A stretch of 9,828 bases of DNA from Kangiellaceae bacterium. GTDB lineage: Bacteria > Pseudomonadota > Gammaproteobacteria > Enterobacterales > Kangiellaceae. The stretch is from positions 1 through 9,828 of the forward strand of contig JAUUYO010000129.1 of NCBI GenBank assembly GCA_030590405.1, in the 5' to 3' direction. A program made the translations under genes and the position numbers. Below the pieces are notes generated by a model, which was given only the letters and a program-made list of their open reading frames with translations, was not told where the DNA came from and did not search any database. Every line of letters starts with the position of its first letter. Within the stretch, counting starts at the first letter, position 1. Positions 5,481 to 9,828 of this stretch are shown here, in pieces.

Positions 5481-6089
5481 TTGAATTATTCAACCAAACC
5501 ATCTAAAATAAAATTTCCTTTGACGACGCGGATCGATGCTCCTTTGGAGCTTTACCAGCACCTGCCATTTCAGATAGCTGTGGTGACTAACCTTCTGCAA
5601 TTGAACAAAGACGCCGCGATCCGCAAAATTACCGACTTGGACCCCAGAGAATTCCGGGTGTTATTGAATATTGGTAGTTATATGCCAATCAAGGCGGCGG
5701 ATATTGCCTATTTAGGTCGTCTGGATTCTTATACGGTTAGCCGGGCGGTTAAGAGTTTGCTCAAAGATGCGCTGGTTGATATTGAATTATCTGAAAACAA
5801 TCGTAAGGTAAAAAATCTGGTGTTGACCGCCAGGGGAGTGGAGATATACCATCGGTTGTGCGAATGTATCAATGCTCGAACCCTGGAAATGGAATCGGTG
5901 TTGACTCAATCAGAAAAAGAGCAATTAATGCGCTTATTAGCGTTGATTGAAAATAAGGCCGAAGCGATGATGGCCAACCATGCCAGAGATGAACTGCTGG
6001 CAGGTAATGAGATCGCCACAGACCAAAAAGAAATCATCCGCTGGCATAAAAAAAGTTGCGCCAATCAGCTCTTTACTACGATTAAATAG
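5481..6089 (+). CDS. MarR-family transcriptional regulator
   Basis: A 202-residue protein with a central winged helix-turn-helix of MarR type. A dimerisation helix lies around 27-48, and DLDPREFRVLLNIGSY at 52-67 is the first DNA-binding-domain helix. The turn and recognition helix are in IKAADIAYLGRLDSYTVSRA (70-89), and the wing runs ELSENNRKVKNLVLT (102-116) into the usual L-T-A-R-G (115-119). The C-terminal helix 137-165 completes the dimer interface, and a 35-residue tail is longer than in typical MarR proteins (about 140-160). An in-frame stop at 5475 makes TTG 5481 the earliest start; it has no clear ribosome binding site and no in-frame ATG lies before the domain. TTG 5520 or 5544 are alternatives. 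It heads a tight same-strand run with the QTMAN gene 24 bases on, and probably controls it. Confidence 0.85.
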   Translation: MNYSTKPSKIKFPLTTRIDAPLELYQHLPFQIAVVTNLLQLNKDAAIRKITDLDPREFRVLLNIGSYMPIKAADIAYLGRLDSYTVSRAVKSLLKDALVDIELSENNRKVKNLVLTARGVEIYHRLCECINARTLEMESVLTQSEKEQLMRLLALIENKAEAMMANHARDELLAGNEIATDQKEIIRWHKKSCANQLFTTIK

Positions 6090-6113
6090 CCAAATCAATT
6101 TCTATCAATTCCA

Positions 6114-7298
6114 ATGAAAATATCAGCAGCCACTAAACCACGGATCTTGCTTTTATCGGGCTACGATGCGGCGAGTCATAGTTACTGGCGCAAACGGTTA
6201 GTTGAAGGGTTAATGAATTTTTCCTGGACGGAAATCGCTCTACCTGATCGCTATTTCTCCTGGCGAGTTAGAGGCAATAGTCTGACTTTTGCATTTCAAT
6301 ACCGAGAGTTCCTGATCCGTCAATACGATTGTCTGATAGTCACTTCTATGGTTGACCTGGCTAGTCTTAGAGGGTTTGTGCCGCAATTGACTGAGATCCC
6401 TAACATTGTCTATTTTCATGAAAACCAATTTGCTTACCCAACGAATGAATCGACAGATAAAAATAGTGCAAATATTGTTAGCGCGCAATTGACTTCGATT
6501 TACTCATTGCTTTGCGCTGATAAAATCCTGTTTAATTCAAACTACAATCAACAGACATTTTTTGATGGCGCTCAACAGTTGCTAAAAAAGCTGCCAGATG
6601 GTATTCCAAAACAGCTATTGGCTGGTATGTCAAAAAAATCGCAGGTCCTGCCTGTGCCGATCTCAAATGATATTTTGCCAATTGATAAAAACAGAGCCGA
6701 TAAAAACGAACCTGAAGGCAGCAGGCCGCTTCAAATTGTCTGGAATCATCGTTGGGAATATGACAAACAGCCAGAGATTTTCTTTGAGGTGATGGATTTG
6801 TTGAAACAACAAGGATTATCCTTTCAGTTGCATGTGGTAGGACAGTCATTTCGGCAAGTTCCGAGCTGTTTTAAAAAAGCCAGGCAATCATTAAACGAGG
6901 AAATATTAAGCTGGGGATTCCAATCAAAAGAGGTGTATCAGAGAATTTTAGTTGACTCCGATATCGTTATTTCGACGGCGTTGCATGACTTTCAAGGATT
7001 AAGCATGTTGCAAGCGATGGCGAGTGGTTGTGTGGCGGTCGCGCCTCATCGGGTCGCTTATCCGGAATACATACCAGAGGAAAATCTTTATCAGCTCGGA
7101 GATCCAATTGACGAGGTAGGGACTCTGTATAAAAAATTGCGCGACATTTTTGCGGCGTTAAAAAATCCTGATTGGCGGGAGCAAATACTACTATCGCAAA
7201 ATCAATCGATAAAACACTACCGTGAAAGCCATTTGCTGATAAAATACGAGCAGTTGTTCAATGCATCGATCGAAGAGTTTAAGTCAGATCAGGACTAA
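6114..7298 (+). CDS. tRNA-queuosine alpha-mannosyltransferase (QTMAN, former DUF3524/GTDC1) homologue
   Basis: A 394-residue GT4-type glycosyltransferase. The N-terminal QTMAN/DUF3524 domain (about 9-180) begins ILLLSGYDAASHSYWRKRL (11-29), with FSWRVRGNSL at 48-57 and the conserved YFHENQFAYP at 100-109. The GT4 domain starts near 207 (IVWNHRWEYDKQPEIFF), and its donor-binding region is HDFQGLSMLQAMASG (291-305) followed by YPEYIP (316-321). The animal enzyme attaches mannose from GDP-mannose to queuosine in tRNA-Asp, so the family role is anticodon hypermodification in the cytosol. Which tRNA or nucleoside the bacterial form uses is inference. Of the usual E-x7-E pair, the first position is Asp292 and the second Gln300, an unusual substitution. 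ATG 6114 has only a poor ribosome binding site, suggesting coupling to the MarR gene 24 bases upstream; the next gene follows by 13 bases. Confidence 0.85.
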   Translation: MKISAATKPRILLLSGYDAASHSYWRKRLVEGLMNFSWTEIALPDRYFSWRVRGNSLTFAFQYREFLIRQYDCLIVTSMVDLASLRGFVPQLTEIPNIVYFHENQFAYPTNESTDKNSANIVSAQLTSIYSLLCADKILFNSNYNQQTFFDGAQQLLKKLPDGIPKQLLAGMSKKSQVLPVPISNDILPIDKNRADKNEPEGSRPLQIVWNHRWEYDKQPEIFFEVMDLLKQQGLSFQLHVVGQSFRQVPSCFKKARQSLNEEILSWGFQSKEVYQRILVDSDIVISTALHDFQGLSMLQAMASGCVAVAPHRVAYPEYIPEENLYQLGDPIDEVGTLYKKLRDIFAALKNPDWREQILLSQNQSIKHYRESHLLIKYEQLFNASIEEFKSDQD

Positions 7299-7311
7299 AT
7301 TAGCCAACAAT

Positions 7312-7458
7312 ATGAATCAATTGAATCATCAAGAATTTATAACAACACTTGAAAATGGGCTAGCCATTCTTTTGCAATATTATGACGAACGTGATTTGTT
7401 TTCTGACAAAGCTAAACGAAAATTCTTACAACCGAAAAAAGCATTTAGTTCGTTATGA
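7312..7458 (+). CDS. Small protein of unknown family (48 residues), coupled to the lipid A acyltransferase gene
   Basis: ATG 7312 opens a 48-codon frame (MNQLNHQEFITTLENGLAIL at the start). It has an amphipathic helix with acidic residues, then a basic stretch SDKAKRKFLQPKKAF (31-45). It has no signal peptide and no family I recognise. Its TGA overlaps the next ATG in an ATGA, and it begins 13 bases after the QTMAN stop, so it sits inside the run as a real gene would. No Shine-Dalgarno sequence stands out, so it may be translated by reinitiation after QTMAN. The frame extends upstream to 7261 inside the QTMAN gene, which is probably meaningless. It may assist either neighbour, but no function is assigned. 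Confidence 0.65.
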   Translation: MNQLNHQEFITTLENGLAILLQYYDERDLFSDKAKRKFLQPKKAFSSL

Positions 7459-8366
7459 CCGATAAAACGCCAGAAAATTTCTTAGCGCCAAAATATTGGG
7501 CCACCCACCTTGGCTTATTGATACTGAAAATAATTGCCAGAATGCCAGCCAATTGGCGACGAAATCTGGGCAATAGTTTAGGTTTTATGATGGAAAGATT
7601 GGCAAAAAAACGCCGTCGCATTACTAAAATAAACATTAACTTATGTTATCCAGAATTAAGTGAGGCGCAATCTGAGAATTTGATTAAGCAAAACTTAGCT
7701 GCAACGGGCAGGGGGCTGATAGAAACTGCCAGTTGTTGGTATAGTGATTTACAAAACCAACAGCGCAATACTCAAATTAATGGCAAACAACATTTAGACG
7801 CTGCGCTAGAAAAAGGCAAAGGGGTCATCTTACTCAGCTTTCATATGACCAGTTTGGAGATTGGTGGCTGTTTACTCGGCGCTCATTATGATTTTTATGC
7901 GATGTACAAACCTAATAAAAATCCTTTGTTTGAAAAAGCTATGAGCGATGGGCGTTTACGTCATTTGAAAGGTTTGTTAGCCAGAGATAATGTCAGGGGC
8001 ACGATAAAGACTTTACGCAAAAATAGTATTGTCTGGTACGCGGCGGACCAAAATTACGGCGGGAAAACCGTTGTGTTTGTGCCTTTTTTTGGCATTCAAA
8101 CGGCGACAATTACCGCTACGACCAAACTGGCTCAAATGACCGGCGCGTCAGTTGTGCCATTCACCCAGAGACGTTTAGACGGTGATGACCGATATCAGCT
8201 GACGCTTTACCCGGCATTTGCCCCATTTCCTGGCGACAATGAAGTTGATGATGCCGCGCAGATCAATTTATTTCTGGAAAACTATCTAAAACAATATCCG
8301 GTAGATTATATGTGGTTGCACCAGCGGTTTAGAAATAGGCCTGCGGGAGAGGCAAGGATCTATTGA
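7455..8366 (+). CDS. lpxL: Lipid A biosynthesis acyltransferase, LpxL/HtrB type
   Basis: A 303-residue protein of the LpxL/LpxM/LpxP family, which adds a secondary acyl chain (laurate, myristate or palmitoleate) from acyl-ACP to Kdo2-lipid IVA on the inner face of the inner membrane. One N-terminal membrane segment (about 15-30) is followed by the basic KKRRRITKINI (51-61). The catalytic H-x4-E is His130/Glu135 in SFHMTSLE (128-135). YKPNKNP at 151-157, ADQNYGGK at 197-204 and VPFFGIQTATIT at 209-220 are the other family blocks. The end MWLHQRFRNRP (286-296) is also conserved. Length is close to E. coli LpxL (306). Which acyl chain or position it serves cannot be read from sequence, so the symbol is provisional; lpxP or lpxM-like are alternatives. 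Its ATG overlaps the upstream 48-residue gene's stop (ATGA). Confidence 0.88.
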   Translation: MTDKTPENFLAPKYWATHLGLLILKIIARMPANWRRNLGNSLGFMMERLAKKRRRITKININLCYPELSEAQSENLIKQNLAATGRGLIETASCWYSDLQNQQRNTQINGKQHLDAALEKGKGVILLSFHMTSLEIGGCLLGAHYDFYAMYKPNKNPLFEKAMSDGRLRHLKGLLARDNVRGTIKTLRKNSIVWYAADQNYGGKTVVFVPFFGIQTATITATTKLAQMTGASVVPFTQRRLDGDDRYQLTLYPAFAPFPGDNEVDDAAQINLFLENYLKQYPVDYMWLHQRFRNRPAGEARIY

Positions 8367-8463
8367 GGTGGGCTGGATAAAAACGTTAATAAGCGCCAGT
8401 AATTCTCTGTGAAAAGGGTTAACAATCTTTTTCAGATTAAAATCAAATAGTTAGGTGTTCCAT

Positions 8464-8535
8464 GTAGGCCGGGAAGCCTTTCCCGGCAAGATTATAGGTG
8501 CTGAAAGTTCTGCAGGGAAAGGCTTTCCGGCCTAC
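8464..8535. repeat. Paired inverted REP-like element, family B (GTAG hairpin / hairpin CTAC)
   Basis: The 25-base arms at 8464-8488 and 8511-8535 are reverse complements at 23 of 25 positions. The left arm is GTAG followed by a perfect hairpin: GCCGGGAA (8468-8475) with TTCCCGGC (8480-8487) and a 4-base loop GCCT. The right arm is a slightly degraded hairpin ending in CTAC at 8532-8535. This has the same design as the element at 38-118 but a different stem sequence. It is a BIME of the RAYT-associated type. It lies between the acyltransferase operon and lepA, where such hairpins can stop transcription or protect mRNA 3' ends. The role here is inference. Confidence 0.85.
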
Positions 8536-8653
8536 TGTTGAAGAAATTAGCGTGAAATATTGACCTGTAGCCCGCTGAATAAGTGATGTTTATTGGCTGA
8601 ACTGTTTCACCGAAAATTACTCAATAAGCACAACACTGCTGACCAAAATAAGG

Positions 8654-8659
8654 TACAAT
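8654..8659 (+). promoter_or_regulatory. Probable -10 box of lepA
   Basis: TACAAT matches TATAAT at five of six positions and lies about 70 bases before the lepA start. No good -35 sequence lies 16-18 bases upstream (CAACAC at 8631-8636 is the nearest), so the assignment rests on the -10 alone. Confidence 0.35.
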
Positions 8660-8728
8660 TCGCCCCTTTGAAAATTCACGACAATACACCGAACACTTTC
8701 GGTTTAGCGGTAATCTCAGCAAAAAACT

Positions 8729-9828
8729 ATGTCTTATACTCAATATATCCGTAATTTCTCAATTATTGCTCATATCGATCACGGTAAGTCGACCCTGTCA
8801 GATCGATTAATCCAGTACTGTGGAGGTTTGTCTGAGCGAGAAATGTCAGCGCAAGTGCTTGATTCTATGGATATTGAGCGTGAGCGAGGCATTACCATTA
8901 AAGCTCAAAGTGTTACTTTGACTTACAAGGCAAAAAACGGGCATTCCTATCAGCTCAATTTTATCGATACCCCGGGTCATGTGGATTTTTCTTATGAGGT
9001 CTCTCGCTCACTCGCCGCATGTGAAGGGGCGTTACTGGTAGTCGATGCCGGACAAGGAGTGGAAGCTCAAACCCTGGCTAATTGTTATACCGCCATCGAA
9101 TATGATTTAGAAGTCATTCCTGTATTGAACAAAATAGATCTTCCTCAGGCCGATCCTGACCGAGTAGCTCAGGAAATTGAAGATATCATTGGTCTCGAAG
9201 CCATGGACGCGGTGCAATGTAGCGCCAAAACCGGGGTGGGTATTGAGGAGTTATTAGAAGATTTAATCGTCAAAATCCCTGCGCCAACAGGCGATCCTGA
9301 TGCGCCTTTAAAAGCGCTGATTATCGATTCCTGGTTTGATAACTATTTGGGCGTGGTGTCTTTGGTCAGGGTGATGCAAGGCACCTTAAAAAAAGGCGAT
9401 AAAATGCAGGCCATGTCGCTTGGTAAACAACATCTGGTTGATTTTGTTGGAATTTACACCCCTAAACGAAATGATTTACCGGAGTTAAAAGCCGGTGAAG
9501 TAGGTTATGTGATCGCGGGTATTAAAGACATTCATGGCGCTCCGGTTGGTGATACGATTACCCTGATGAAAGATGGTGCCACTAAGCCGCTTGAGGGGTT
9601 TAAAAAAGTAAAACCCCAGGTTTATGCGGGTATGTTTCCTGTTTCATCGGATGACTACGAGTCGTTCCGAGATGCGTTGAGTAAACTCAGCCTCAATGAT
9701 GCCTCGTTGTTTTTCGAACCGGAAAACTCGCAAGCTTTAGGGTTTGGTTTTCGTTGTGGTTTTCTTGGTATGTTGCATATGGAGATCATCCAGGAGCGAT
9801 TGGAAAGAGAATATGATTTAGATCTGAT
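8729..9828 (+). CDS. lepA: LepA / elongation factor 4, GTPase (5' part; runs off window)
   Basis: The first 366 codons of LepA (EF4), a ribosome-associated translational GTPase close to EF-G, normally about 600 residues. It acts on the ribosome, with reported roles in back-translocation and 30S assembly under stress. All G motifs are intact: AHIDHGKST at 14-22, the switch I Thr in ERGITIK (52-58), DTPGH at 80-84, NKID at 134-137 and SAKT at 165-168. The beta-barrel domain II follows from about 190, with IYTPKRNDL around residue 245. The start ATG 8729 is preceded by CAGCAAAAAACT, with no strong Shine-Dalgarno sequence. The gene opens a new transcript after the REP pair. The coding sequence is cut by the window end, so no stop is visible; lepB commonly follows in Gammaproteobacteria. 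Confidence 0.98.
   Translation, partial: MSYTQYIRNFSIIAHIDHGKSTLSDRLIQYCGGLSEREMSAQVLDSMDIERERGITIKAQSVTLTYKAKNGHSYQLNFIDTPGHVDFSYEVSRSLAACEGALLVVDAGQGVEAQTLANCYTAIEYDLEVIPVLNKIDLPQADPDRVAQEIEDIIGLEAMDAVQCSAKTGVGIEELLEDLIVKIPAPTGDPDAPLKALIIDSWFDNYLGVVSLVRVMQGTLKKGDKMQAMSLGKQHLVDFVGIYTPKRNDLPELKAGEVGYVIAGIKDIHGAPVGDTITLMKDGATKPLEGFKKVKPQVYAGMFPVSSDDYESFRDALSKLSLNDASLFFEPENSQALGFGFRCGFLGMLHMEIIQERLEREYDLDL

Larger units (their letters stand above)
8367..8728. other. Intergenic region before lepA
   Basis: About 360 bases without a gene. It holds the REP pair at 8464-8535 and, near its end, the lepA promoter region. A weak A/T-rich hairpin at 8407-8435 (CTG-GAAAAG with CTTTTTCAG, one bulge) follows the acyltransferase gene but is not followed by a T-run. 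I see no small gene. Confidence 0.5.

Noticed and set aside
6532..6849. 105-codon minus-strand frame inside the QTMAN gene, and similar frames opposite other genes
   Set aside because: They lie entirely within strongly supported genes on the other strand and show no family features.
8407..8435. Hairpin after the acyltransferase gene as an intrinsic terminator
   Set aside because: A/T-rich stem with a bulge and no T-tract following; the REP pair downstream is a better candidate transcript end.

Overview
The window looks like a chromosomal segment of a moderately AT-rich gammaproteobacterium. The evidence is the LepA sequence, a DUF6316-type small protein, an LpxL/HtrB-type lipid A acyltransferase and GTAG-flanked REP hairpins of the kind common in Gammaproteobacteria. 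I cannot name a genus. There is no tRNA, rRNA, CRISPR array, transposase or phage gene in the window.

Left part (1-2006): a paired REP-like element (38-118), a decayed or frameshifted C-terminal coding fragment of unknown family (172-416), about 260 bases without a convincing gene, then an integral-membrane acyltransferase-3 (OafA-type) protein. Next (2007-3606) comes a sulfur-related block. Two short YeeE/YedE (DUF395, PmpA/PmpB-like) membrane proteins are translationally coupled (TGATG overlap) and are followed by an OsmC-family thiol protein. The promoter ahead of this block has a perfect TATAAT box sitting inside a 9-bp inverted repeat, with a second palindrome upstream, so it is probably repressor-controlled. 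A 16-codon hydrophobic ORF with a good ribosome binding site lies just before osmC.

Middle part (3640-5374): a convergent DUF6316-type small gene and a possible 46-residue exported or membrane peptide, both on the minus strand. A cluster of TGTCC/GGACA half-sites follows, then a DUF2971-family protein of unknown function; relatives of that family are sometimes found in accessory or defence regions.

Right part (5412-8366): a tight same-strand run of MarR-type regulator, queuosine-tRNA mannosyltransferase (QTMAN, formerly DUF3524/GTDC1) homologue, a 48-residue unknown protein, and an LpxL/HtrB-type lipid A acyltransferase. Gaps are 24 and 13 bases, then a 4-base ATGA overlap, so this is probably one operon linking tRNA modification and outer-membrane lipid chemistry. 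Repeats ahead of the MarR gene are candidate autoregulatory sites. A second, unrelated-sequence REP pair with the same GTAG-hairpin...hairpin-CTAC layout (8464-8535) separates this operon from lepA, whose first 366 codons reach the window edge.

The most interesting points are the QTMAN operon with its small coupled ORF, the operator-like palindromes before the YeeE pair, and the two distinct REP families. No single unambiguous new system is proven by the sequence alone.
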